A stretch of DNA of 64,000 nt. Origin: Cryptomeria japonica. Lineage: Eukaryota > Streptophyta > Pinopsida > Cupressales > Cupressaceae. A program made the position numbers and the translations under genes. The stretch spans positions 662,792,438 through 662,856,437 of the forward strand of contig NC_081414.1 of the NCBI RefSeq assembly GCF_030272615.1. Direction: 5' to 3'. Positions within the stretch are counted from its first letter, which is position 1, and every line of letters begins with the position of its first letter. The notes below the pieces were generated by a model, which did no database searches, had not been told where the DNA came from, and was given only the letters and a program-made list of their open reading frames with translations. Below, one piece after another: positions 47,378-57,520 of this stretch.

Positions 47378-48646
47378 GATGGGTAGAGTTAATGAAATAA
47401 TAAATAAGACTAGAGATGGTTGGACTAAATTCTTCCAAAAAAATCCTGATTTCCTTACTTCTCAAGAAGAATTTGCTAGGGCAACAACTCCCACCATTCC
47501 AGACAGATCAAAAGGGAAAGGAATTTTGGGAAGTCTAGATCAAATTTTGAATGAGTTGATAGTTAAACCTAAAATTGATGAGAGTATATAGACTAAATTG
47601 ATAGAGACTACATTTGTACAGTCTGAGGAAGGTAAAATAGATAATGTACAGGATACTGATAACATTGTGGATATTACTCCACTGACAGTAATAGATACTA
47701 CACCAAGTGGTGAAGCCACTAGTGCAAAAGAGGATGAGAAAAGGGATACACTAGGAGAGGATAAGTAAAATGAGTCTAATAAGACACCCAGTACCATACC
47801 GGTAGTTGATTCCCCAACAAATTTTTTGGCAATTGACACTTCTCAAGTTGAGAAGAAATCAATCACATAATGAGACCCACAGAGCTAATGATGATGGCTA
47901 CTCAAAAGATAATGAAGGAAGGATTTGCAGACAAAGGAATAATAGATCAGTCAATAATAGTTTTGCATAAATTGATTCTTGGTTGTATGATTGAAAATGA
48001 AGAAATCCCTTCCGCCAAGATTAAGGAATTGACAGAGCACATATCTAAAAACTTTCAATCATTATAATAGATTTCCGATAGGAAAGCACTTGAAAGATTT
48101 ACTCTGGCCAAGAAAGCAACTTTTGACTAGATTATTGAGACAGAGAAGAGGAAGGTTGAAGAGAAACTTATACTTATTGAAAATTATTTGAAACAGGGTA
48201 CTAACATCTCCAGGGTCTGTTGTAATATAGAGATTCTTACAACAAATGTAGATATGAGGATAAAGGAGTTACATGAACAGATTGCTAATATTGCTAATTC
48301 TTTTGATGGACTAACTTCACTTACAACATCCATTGATGGACAAATTTTGACTTTGGAGAACCAATTTTTTGCTTTTTAAAAGGAAAGAGACAAGATTATT
48401 CGGAGAGCAAGGAGTCTTAGAGGTTTGGTGAATTCAAGATTGGATTCACTTGGTGTGTATAAGAGGGAATGTATGGATATGCTTGCAAAGCCAACATCGA
48501 CATAAGTCACTAAGAAAGAAACACTTGCACATTTACTGAGTGGACTTGTATTCATATCTGAAACATTCAAAACCGACTATGATACCTATATACAACTGCT
48601 AGAGAAAGCTTATCTGGAAATATTGAAATTGGTCAAGCTCTGGTAA
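47378..48646 (+). pseudogene. Element C ORF2 C-terminal fragment
   Basis: It begins MGRVNEIINKTRDGW, matching element D (MVGRVNEVTEEIEDGW near 62610). An acidic Ser/Thr-rich linker follows. After a frameshift near 47868, a coiled-coil-like Lys/Glu/Ile-rich stretch runs to LKLVKLW and TAA at 48644. Near the end, RARSLRGLVNSRLDSLG parallels KAKHLRSKLHPRLDYLP of element D. Stops lie at 47589, near 47766, 48065, 48130, 48377 and 48503. No enzymatic motif is visible. Function unknown. Confidence 0.65.
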
Positions 48647-48700
48647 AGTAATATGTAACAGTTCTTTCAATTCTTTTACCAGTCTTTAGCATTGATGCCA

Positions 48701-48883
48701 AAGGGGGAGTTTATATTATGTGAAAAATATGTATATGTATATAATCCTAGGGGGAGGATATCAGACATAGTATATTGTAAACATAATCAATCAAGTCAGG
48801 GGGAGCATGTTTCATGTTTCAGTTGAACCGGCAAGGAATCTATTTTTCACATGAGTGTTATCATCAATGCAAAAGGGGGAGAT
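48701..48883 (+). promoter_or_regulatory. Four polypurine tracts upstream of the element C LTR
   Basis: AAGGGGGAGT at 48701, AGGGGGAGGATA at 48749, CAGGGGGAGCAT at 48798 and AAAAGGGGGAGAT at 48871-48883, the last touching TGTTGGCAATTG. Arrays of PPTs are described for Sirevirus copia elements. Confidence 0.7.
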
Positions 48884-49889
48884 TGTTGGCAATTGACACT
48901 CATTAGATTCATATGTTTTCATTGATGGCAACAAGATTCTATTGAAGGCATATACCGACACTGACATTGGCATCCAACACTTCAGTGAAGTCGACATCAG
49001 TCTGGGATCTAAAAAGTTTTATTTGTAAAATCATTTTGTAATCATTGTATAGGACTGATATTGAATATCTTTTGTATTGTAAGTTGACATAAGGCATATT
49101 GTTTGTAAAGGGTATATAATTCAGTCAATTAGATCATTTTGATATATAAAAAAGGTAGTAGAAAAAAGTGATGTGAAGGATATGTATGTAGGTCATTTGT
49201 ATGCAAAATTTATATCATCCAATGATTAGTAGATGGTTTGTAAAGAATTCTTGGAGGAAAGGAGATATCGGTAGAAGCGTTCGGGGTTTATAAACTGGTA
49301 TAGAGAAGAGATATAACCGGAACTATTTTTGGCATTGTAGATGCATCTTTTGAGTTCACCATTACTATTTTATCTCATCATAAGCTAGTAGTTAGTAAGA
49401 CGCTTTTGTGTTGAGCAGTGTGCTCTAGGTAGTGTGCCTTCCTGCATGTGCAAGCCCCCATGCTATGTAATATCTTTTATATGGTCAGTAAATTGATATT
49501 GTGGGTCACAAATCCCACCGTGGTTTTTCCTCTTTGAGATTTTCCACATATAAAATTTAGTGTGTTATGGTGTTCATTCATGTGGTTGGTTTATTTACTT
49601 CATGTTATAAATGACTGGGATGCTTAAGGCATTGGTATGTTGATGTACTATTTTGCTGGATAATAAGAAAGATTGGACGGTTGTGTATGGTGGATGTAAC
49701 CCATTCTGGGTGAACCACGTTAAATATCTGTGTTATCTGTGTCCTGTTTTTATTTCTTTATCTTTTGTATTTAAATCTGCATATAATTGTTAGTTCATAT
49801 TTGCTTCGGATCTGCTTGAAACCCTAACAATTATATTACCGGTAGATCACTGATTCACTCCCCCCTCTTAGTGTTCTTGGATTCTAACA
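48884..49889 (+). repeat. 3' LTR of element C (1,006 bp)
   Basis: It starts TGTTGGCAATTGACACTC and ends GATTCTAACA. It shares with the element D LTR the segment GTGGGTCACAAATCCCACCG followed by GGTTTTTCC (near 49501 here, 55535 there) and the C-rich block before the end. Confidence 0.85.
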
Positions 49890-51578
49890 TGCACTATGAC
49901 CGCTAACTCAAGATCGTGAGTGGGGTATTTCAACTCATGATCTTTGATTTTCTGCGACTCATATGCAATAACTCTGCCATTCTACATCAACACTACTCCT
50001 AGAACCTCCAATGAAGCATCTGTATATACCACAAAATCATCTAATGGATCTAGAACTACAAGAATCAGTGCGTTGATCAACATATCCTTAAGAATTTTGA
50101 AAGTTATCTCACAACACTCTAACCAAATGAATTTCTTCCCTTTCCTTTGAAGATAAGTAATGGGGTGAGAAATCCTATAAAATGCTTGTACATATATATG
50201 GTAATAACTAGAAAGTCCCATAAAACTGTGCACCTCACCCACATTAGTGGGTGCTAGCCAATCCACTATCGTCTAAATCTTTGAGGGATCAACTACGATA
50301 CCCTCTCCTGAAATAATATGACTAAGATATATGACCTCCGATTGAAAGAACTCACACTTCTCCAAGTTGGCATATAGTTGGTTCTCCCTAAGACACTACA
50401 AAACTTGTTTGACATGATCCTTGTGCTCATCTACTGATCTAAAATATATCAAAATATCATCCAAGAAAACTAATACAAATCTATCCAAGTATGTCTTGAA
50501 CACACCATTGATGAAACTCATAAAGGCTGATGGTGCATTTCTGAGATCGAATGGCACGACTGTAAACTCATAGTGCCCATACCTAGTATGAAAATTTGTG
50601 CGGTGTATATATGCTTCATGTATCCTTAAGTGATGATATCTGGAATTAAGGTCAATTTTAGAGAAGACCATTGCATCCTTAATCTGGTCAAATAAGTCAT
50701 CAATCTAAGGCAACAGATACCGATTCTTCACCATCACCTTATTCAACTATCTATAATCGATGCACAACCTAAGGGAACCATCCTTCTTCTTCACAAATAG
50801 CACAGGTGCACCCCAAGGGGATACATGAGGATGAATGAAACCCTTCTCCAATAGCTATTCAAATTGCACTCTCAAATCACTCAACTCTTGAGTGGTCATC
50901 CTGTAAGGAGCCTTAGAGATAGGCTTAGCTCCTGGCATAAGATCAATCTTGAATTCTATCTCTCACTGAGGGGACATCCCTGGAATCTCACCAGGGAAGA
51001 CATTTGCAAACTCCTAAAGAATAGGATGCTCCTACAAAAAATCCTCTAAACTAACTCCCTTATCCACCTCCTTCACTGTAACCGCAAACAATTGGAAACC
51101 CTTACATACACATCTCTTCATATGTATAGAAGAGATCATGTGAAAAGAGATAAGTATCTAAACACCTACAATCTCCACACTCCTTTCATTGTCATCTATA
51201 CACTTAACTCTCTTACCTCTGCAATCTATCCATGCTTGGTGAGACCCAATCCAATCCATACCAAGAACCACATCATAAGATCCCAATGACATAACATGAA
51301 GATCCACTGAAGTATGGAAATATCCCAAAACTAACACATAACTAAGCACAAGGGAATCCACTAGCTCTACCTACTACCTATCATCCTTCTTTTTCATAGA
51401 AAGCTTGCATCTCTCCACTAAGAAAGGAGAAATAAATAAGTCAGATACTCCAGAATCAAATAATATTGAATAAGATATACCACCTATCACACTTGCTGTC
51501 TCCACAATAGTGGCTTGATGCTTAGCCTAGCGGTTATCAGCCGCTACAAATACTCTAATTATAAGTTCTGATACTAAA
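49890..51578 (-). pseudogene. Ty3/gypsy pol fragment: protease, reverse transcriptase, start of RNase H
   Basis: Read on the minus strand from 51578: an aspartic protease with ILFDSGVSDLFIS near 51460 and VVLGMDWIGSHQAW near 51260; a linker; an RT with LRLCIDYR near 50760, [15 protein letters not shown] near 50660 and the catalytic FLDDILIYF near 50450; then RNase H text from 50266 to 49895 (YTDASLEVLGVVL; KYPTHDLELAVI). Multiple stops break it. The protease style, with the H-Q-A-T-I-V text ahead of it, is chromovirus-like. Gag is missing, cut off by element E at 51579; integrase is missing, cut off by element C at 49889. Confidence 0.83.
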
Positions 51579-53056
51579 TGTAAAGTACAGATGCCAATAG
51601 CTAACAAGATGAGGGGGGGGGGTGAATCATACAACCTTAATCTTTCATAAAATCAATAGATTCAACCTCAGTAACTTATACTTTAGCAATATAAACAAAA
51701 ACTGCTAAACATGCTAACTCATAAACATATAATCATCATAACACATATAACACTAGATTTAACATAAAAACCCATATAGGGAAGAACCACTGTGGGCTTT
51801 CAGACCCACTCAAAAATATACTCTTCTAGAGTATGCTCGGTTAAAAGCAAATCCTATTAAAGATTACAAACACATTGCTAGATGTGACCCAGTTAAGGGA
51901 TTTCCCTGAGATCTGTTAGGATCTTCACTTTGCTAGAAGTGACCTTGTCAAAGGATTTCAAACACTCATTTAGAAAGTTACCTTGCTAGAGGGTTTACAA
52001 ACAAGACTGTGAAGTTCACTCGGTTAAGAGATTTTCTATCACTTACAAAATAACAGTAATTAAACAATATCTGCAACTTCACATCTAAAATGCTAAAGCA
52101 AATTCTTATTTGCTCAAAACAATCTAGTCATAGGACTTATCTTGTCCCTCTGTTAGGCTCTCTACTCTGTTATTCAAACAGGTCTTCAAGCTTCTGTGCT
52201 CGGTAATCACTATGTAGCATCCCTGTGCTTACACTTCCCGCATACATTGTTTATCAACAATTCCTTATTTATAAACAATTTGCTAACCGCTTAATCTCCT
52301 TGATCATATTTCCCATGATCAATCTTAGCCATCAGATCTTCAATCTTGACTAGGTTCAATGCATCTTTTGATCTGAAAATGTTTTACCTCACCTTGGGAC
52401 TTGCATTCCGTTCTAGGAACTTGTGCTAGGTTATTGCAGTTCAATCGTGCTGTAGATCTTCTTGCCAATTTTCCTTTGCCACAGATCCTTAACAAACTTC
52501 ATGCGTGACATACCAATCATTTATACATTTCCAACTCATCATTGTCCTTCATTAAATAATGCTTTTATCCATCCAATGTGATCCGTCATAATTTGGTTGC
52601 AACTCGGTAAATACTAAAATTTACTCGGTAGACATTCCACCTTCATTAACCGATATTGATAACCTTAGGGTTTACCGACTAGGTTCTTTGCTCGGTGACA
52701 TAGTATAGTATTAACCTTACAATCAACAACATATGTAGGATATCAAAACAATCTAAACATCATGATCTCATCATTGTCTAACTTGGTAATAGTTTCCCAT
52801 TGAATAAATAATTTCTCCCCTTATTCATCACATTCTTTCTGTGTCTTTTACCGACATCATAATTCTCTTCAAATCAATCTTCTCAAGATATGGCAACATC
52901 ATACTGAATCAGAAAATTAATTTCTTGACATCAATGAAAAAAATAATGTTATACAGATAGTTATAATCCTTTTTCAGTTATATCAAATAATCTTCAACAA
53001 CCTTCTCAATATCCTTGATGAATATCAACAATCTCCTTTCTACTGAAATGCCAACA
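51579..53056 (-). repeat. LTR of copia element E (1,478 bp)
   Basis: Minus-strand start TGTTGGCATTTCAGTAG after the PPT AAAGGGGGATAT. The plus-strand left end is TGTAAAGTACAGATGCC. Next to the left end, the minus strand reads TTTAGTATCAGAAC, which looks like a degenerate PBS but also reads in frame with the gypsy protease. Confidence 0.8.
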
Positions 53057-53557
53057 ATATCCCCCTTTGGCATTGATGGCAAAACCAATTTTCAAATTGT
53101 AATACCAACAAGATATTCAAATTGATTCGGATTCAGATTGCTGTTAGACTTCTCCTGTTATCCTTGAGGTGTTTAAAAATTGTTTGAAGTCTTCTCCCTT
53201 TTCCATTAGCTCCTGAGTTATTGTCTTGCATTTAGTCTTCTTCGTTTTGTAGTAATCTTCTCCTCCTGGAATTAGTCTTTCATTATCTTCTTCAATTAGG
53301 GCTTTACCATTTAGTCAACCTTTTAGTCTTCTCCCCCTTTCACAATAATGCCAAAAAGTAAAAGAACTAAATCATGAACTCTTCCTTTGTGAAGTGATTT
53401 GCCTTGCTGTGTATCATCTTAGTCTTGGTCAGAGCTACTTGTCTCTAATCAATATTTCCTGCACACCTTTATAAAACCTTCTAAAGTGCGTAAATCAGTA
53501 TCAATCCACACATAATATTTTGTAGATTCATCAAATTGATGCTTTCACCGAACTTTG
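53057..53557 (-). promoter_or_regulatory. 3' untranslated region and polypurine tracts of element E
   Basis: The PPT at 53057-53068 adjoins the LTR (AAAGGGGGATAT on the minus strand). A second, TGTGAAAGGGGGAGAAGAC, lies at about 53325-53343, matching the double-PPT layout of elements 1 and 2. Confidence 0.65.
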
Positions 53558-54963
53558 TCAGTGAGTAGAAGATAGGGGTAGGACCCCTAACTTGCTTCTG
53601 AGATACTCAAAAGTGTCCCTTGGCAATGGCTTTGTGAAGATGTCCGCTAATTGCTCCTTTGAACTGATATATTCCAGCACAACTTTCTTCTCTTGAACTT
53701 CTTCTCTAAGATAATGATGCTTTATAGAGATATGTTTTGTCTTAGAGTCCATTACCAGATTCTTTGAAATGTTAATGGCACTAGTATTATCATAGAATAT
53801 AGCTACTGGCTCAGTAACCTTTTCATTTATACCTTCCAACAGTTGTTTTATCCATGCTATATTAGTGCAATTCAATGCAACAACAACATATTCAGCTTGT
53901 GCTATTGACTATGAAATACATCCTTATTTCTTACTAAGCCAACTTACTAGTCTTTCTCCTAAAAAGAAAGCTCCACCACTTGTGCTTTTCTTGTCATCTA
54001 TGTTGTCTACCCAATCAGCATCAGTATAAACTTTTAAGTCAAAGTCATTTCTCTATTCATATACTAATCCATAATCTTCATTGCCTCTTAGGTATCTGAA
54101 AATTCTCTTGATTGCTGTCATATGCGTTTCCTTGGGATCTGCATAAAATCTTGCAACAATACCTACTGCATGTGCTATATTTGGTCTACTATGCGCAACA
54201 TATTGCAACTTTCCAATCATAGATCGGTAAAGTGTCTCATCAAGAGATGCAGATTCATCATTCTTTGATAGTTTACAGTTAGTAGGCATAGGAGTACTTA
54301 CAGGTTTAGAATCCTCCATTCCAAATTTCTTCAAGATTTCCTTTATGTACTTGGATTGAGTAATGAAAATCTCATCTTTCATTTGCAGTATCTGTAAACC
54401 TATAAAATACTTTATCTCACCAATTAGTGACATCTCTTATTCTTTGCACATTTCATTTCCAAAGTTCTTCCATAAAGAGTCATTACCACAAAAAATAATA
54501 TCATCAACAAATATGGCTGAGATCAGTATTCCATTGTCCACATCATTCTTGATGTACATATTGTTGTTTTCTCTTGTCCTTATAAAACCAATCTTGATCA
54601 AATAAGAGTGTAGTCTCTCATACCATGCTCTAGGTGCTTGTTTTAGACCATATAAATCTTTGTTCAATTTGCATACCTGATCTGTACTCTTGTCTTCAAC
54701 AAATCCTTCAGGTTATTCAATGTAAACTTCTTCTTCTAGTATACCATTAAAAAATGTAGATTTAACATCCATTTGATATACCTTGAAATTTTTTAATGTA
54801 GCATATGCCAAAAATGTTCTTACTCCCTCAAGTCTAGCCACAGGTGCAAAAGTCTCACCATAATCTATTCCTTCTTCTTAAGCATAACCTTTGCAAACTA
54901 GTCTTTCTTTGTTTCGAATGACCTCACCTTTTTCATTTAGCTTTTTTTTGAAAATCCACTTTG
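53558..54963 (-). pseudogene. Copia pol C-terminus (RT and RNase H) of element E
   Basis: One minus-strand frame from 54963 to 53558 with stops near 54880, 54714, 54434, 54054, 53925 and 53910. The RT has [42 protein letters not shown] and the catalytic FVDDIIF (near 54500). RNase H has YTDADW near 54020 and ends with SSKEQLADIFTKPLP near 53640 and LPLSSTH. The N-terminal half (Gag, protease, integrase) is not in the window because element D inserted at 54964. Confidence 0.9.
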
Positions 54964-55761
54964 TGTTGGCTATGCACACTCCAATGAGACATTGTATGTG
55001 ATTGAAGGTTTTGTCATTGATGGCAACCTTGCAATCCTATGACATCGACAAAGACATTATACTGGCATCAGCCGATCACACTCCACATCGGCACTCAGGA
55101 CACTGGCACTGACACAGAAGAAAGGAAGTATACCGGCACAGAGGCCGATAGGATTTTGTTATATTACATTTTGTTTATTATTGTAAAAATGTGTAAGGCA
55201 ACTTGGCAAATTGTAAAATGACTGTTATATATAAAAGAGATCATTGTAGACATTTAGAATATGTGATGTAGAAGTATTAAGGAAAATATTAGATAGACCT
55301 AATGTGCGAAATATAGGTCAAGGGATATATTTAAAGAGCAGAGCAGGAACTGGTACTAAATCAGGCATTGAAGATGCTATTGTAAAGTAGTACAAGATAT
55401 TGGATTTGTATAATCCTTATTATAAGTCAATGAGACTTCCCATTGAGCACTGAGCTCTAGGCAATTGATCTTCCTACATGTGCAAGCCCCTATTGTAAGT
55501 AATATTCTGTTATTGGCCAGTGAGTGAATATTGTGGGTCACAAATCCCACCGAGGTTTTTCCCACAATGGGTTTCCTCGTTAACATCTTGTGTTATGGTG
55601 TGTTTTTCATGTGGATGTTTATGATTCTGTTTATTGCATTATTTCTTGCATATTGGTACACTGTTATATTATGTTCTACATGTTTTAAGTTAAGAAATTC
55701 TAATTACCAGTTAGATACTGATTCACCCCCCCCACTCTCAGTATCTGTGGGACCCCTAACA
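54964..55761 (+). repeat. 5' LTR of element D (798 bp)
   Basis: It starts TGTTGGCTATGCACACTCC and ends GACCCCTAACA. It shares ATTGTGGGTCACAAATCCCA and the following GGTTTTTCCC block with the element C LTR. Confidence 0.85.
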
Positions 55762-55762
55762 A

Positions 55763-55775
55763 TTGATATCAAAGC
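55763..55775 (+). promoter_or_regulatory. Primer binding site, element D
   Basis: TTGATATCAAAGC, two mismatches from TTGGTATCAGAGC, one base after the LTR end. Confidence 0.75.
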
Positions 55776-55832
55776 GTGGTCCTCTATTTTCAAAAGCCTA
55801 ACAACTTGAGGAAGATCTTGACACCAATAAAG

Positions 55833-56905
55833 ATGGAAAATCTAATGAAGCAACTGGAAGGAGCTCTTACAGACTATGATGCATAAAAGTTGAAAAATAT
55901 CAAATTAGAAGATGATTTAAGAGTAGCTCAGGACATCATTCAGACACTTCAAGAAAATTTTACTGTTGCAAGAAATAAGAGAAGAGAACTTTGTGAAAAA
56001 TTGTAAAATGAGAATGATGAAAAAAAATCACTTAATGATATGATAAGCAAATTGAAACAAGAGATCATGACAACAAAAAATGAAATGCAGGATATGACTA
56101 TGAGATTTTCCAAAGAGATTGAGGATAGGAAGAAGAATTGACCAGAAAACTAAGTGATGCAACAAATGAGAACACAAGACTTAGCTATGAAAATGACATG
56201 TTGAAGACAGATCTGATGCATACTCAAAATAACTCAAATGAACTGATGAGACAAAAAGAAGTCCTAGAAAGATAACTAGAAACTGCAAATCAACACAAAG
56301 AAAAATTCAAGAAAAGCTCAGAGGAACTTGGCACCTTGCTGAAGAATCAAAAACCTAAAGATGACACTTCTGGAATTGGCTTTGAAGTTGGTGAAAGCTC
56401 CGGTACTACAAATACTCAGGATCACAGCAAACTGGTAAGACAACCTAATGCTTATAAATTCAATGGTAAATGCTTGAACTGTAATAAGTATGGTCACAGA
56501 GCAAATGAATGTAGATCTAGGAATTATTAGAATATCAACACACCCACTGGTCAATGTTCTAAATGCAACAAAGTTGGTCACAATTCTGAAAACTACAGAA
56601 TGAATGTGAGATGTTATGTTTGTGGAAGATTTGGACATTTATCTAATCAATGCAGAACACAAACCGGCATAGGTTATGGGAAAGCTATTCAGAAAAATAA
56701 TGTAACTTGTTATGCATGTAACAAGATTGGGCATATTGCTAAATTCTATAGAAGTAAAGGAATACCGGTAGACAACAAAAGTTCTAGCTTGAAAGGTAAA
56801 GAAAAAGTTGAAGAGGTTAAGCAAGAATTCTCAAAACAATGGATTAGAAAAAGTGATCTAAATATTGGGAATACTCCTCCATCGGTAGAACCAATCAATA
56901 CTTGA
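55833..56905 (+). pseudogene. Element D Gag-like protein: coiled coil plus four CCHC knuckles
   Basis: ATG at 55833 (MENLMKQLEGAL) starts a Glu/Lys/Leu-rich coiled-coil region with stops near 55887 and 56004 and a one-base frameshift near 56138. In the new frame, after another stop near 56271, four zinc knuckles follow: CLNCNKYGHRANEC (about 56473), CSKCNKVGHNSENY (last Cys lost), CYVCGRFGHLSNQC and CYACNKIGHIAKFY (last Cys lost). A Lys/Glu-rich tail ends at TGA 56903. The layout is that of the element B protein at 39523-40857. It is likely an RNA-binding Gag-type protein. Confidence 0.8.
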
Positions 56906-57135
56906 CTGACAGGATAGAGTGACGCTTCACCAAAAGGACAGAGCAGTGCTCCATCGGCAGGAAGTTCCTCATCTAATTGAAGAAAACTTCCTTGAGGGTT
57001 TGGCAATCTATTGATACATGTGCTATTATTACCTCGGTTAGAGATAAGAAATTGGAAATTACTTATTACCGGCAAACAATGTTAAGTGAATACTTAACTG
57101 GCATGCAATTAATGTGGTAGATGGTGAAGAGACAT

Positions 57136-57142
57136 TATAAAG
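57136..57142 (+). promoter_or_regulatory. TATA-like motif upstream of element D ORF2
   Basis: TATAAAG in the 376-bp spacer between the two genes, 140 bp before the ORF2 ATG at 57282. It corresponds in position to the minus-strand TATTTATA of element B. Confidence 0.42.
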
Positions 57143-57520
57143 TTAAGGTTTTGGCTCCATTTCATTTCACCATGATTTCAAATTTTTGAAGAGTGCGAAG
57201 ACTCCGAGCTAGGGCATTTCAAGAAAGAAGAAAGAACACTCTAAGGAATCATCCATCCAAGGTAGTAAAAGGTATTTAATCATGGCATCCACCTCTGCAA
57301 TTGAATACATAGCAAACCCTACTACTGTTGAAGTAATAAAAAGACCTAGGCCCGTATTTCAGTTAGTTCCCGAGATAGCAAAGAAGGATGATACCCTAGG
57401 TGCTTTTTCTCAAATTCCTAAGGGAGTTGTATATGTTGAAGACCCCAGAATGTACATCCACTGCAACATTGAAGAGTTAGGAGATGAGTAAATTAAAACC
57501 ATTTGTAAAACCATGATATG

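Larger units (their letters stand above)
33549..47378 (+). mobile_element. LINE (non-LTR retrotransposon), split by two LTR insertions
   Basis: Three segments, 33549-34127, 42110-43287 and 44796-47378, read as one plant L1-type LINE: ORF1 with a DUF4283-type domain and a zinc knuckle, then ORF2 with an apurinic endonuclease-like domain and a LINE reverse transcriptase. Element B and a copia solo LTR separate them, each with a TSD. The 5' end is set where recognisable text begins, shortly before the ORF1 ATG at 33635. The 3' end is abrupt at about 47378 with no poly(A) tail, where it meets element C. Many stops and frameshifts are present. Confidence 0.88.
42722..47378 (+). pseudogene. LINE ORF2 (endonuclease and reverse transcriptase), interrupted and truncated
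   Basis: The endonuclease domain begins near 42830: GLDVLFLQEVKIVGF, a later VMCGDFNMVE near 43215, then after the solo LTR GEREAWYYMCNKLCLFDPN and a terminal SAHFPI near 45030 where SDH is expected. The reverse transcriptase at 45634-46215 has KKASGFEGFPSEFYK, NWRPITLLNVSYKIIAKALA and LKIDFAKSYDCIEW. The catalytic box that should read F/YADD is FAND at 46453-46464. Frameshifts lie near 46220 and 46550. The C-terminal zinc-ribbon region and 3' tail are missing: the sequence stops at about 47378 against element C. Confidence 0.85.
47378..49889 (+). mobile_element. 3' half of non-autonomous LTR element C (relative of B and D)
   Basis: It contains the C-terminal part of an ORF2-type gene, four PPT-like tracts and one 3' LTR. 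The 5' LTR, PBS and gag-like gene are absent. The left edge meets the LINE abruptly at GATCTGTGATGGGTAGAG. The right edge is the clean LTR terminus TTCTAACA, after which gypsy RNase H sequence begins, so the element probably once sat inside that gypsy element and later lost its 5' part in a deletion or rearrangement. Confidence 0.75.
51579..54963 (-). mobile_element. Copia element E, 3' part (minus strand)
   Basis: It holds the RT-RNase H end of a copia pol, a 3' untranslated stretch of about 500 bp with PPTs, and one LTR of 1,478 bp. The 5' part lies beyond element D, which interrupts the RT at 54964. The pol is related to, but clearly divergent from, that of elements 1 and 2. Confidence 0.85.
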
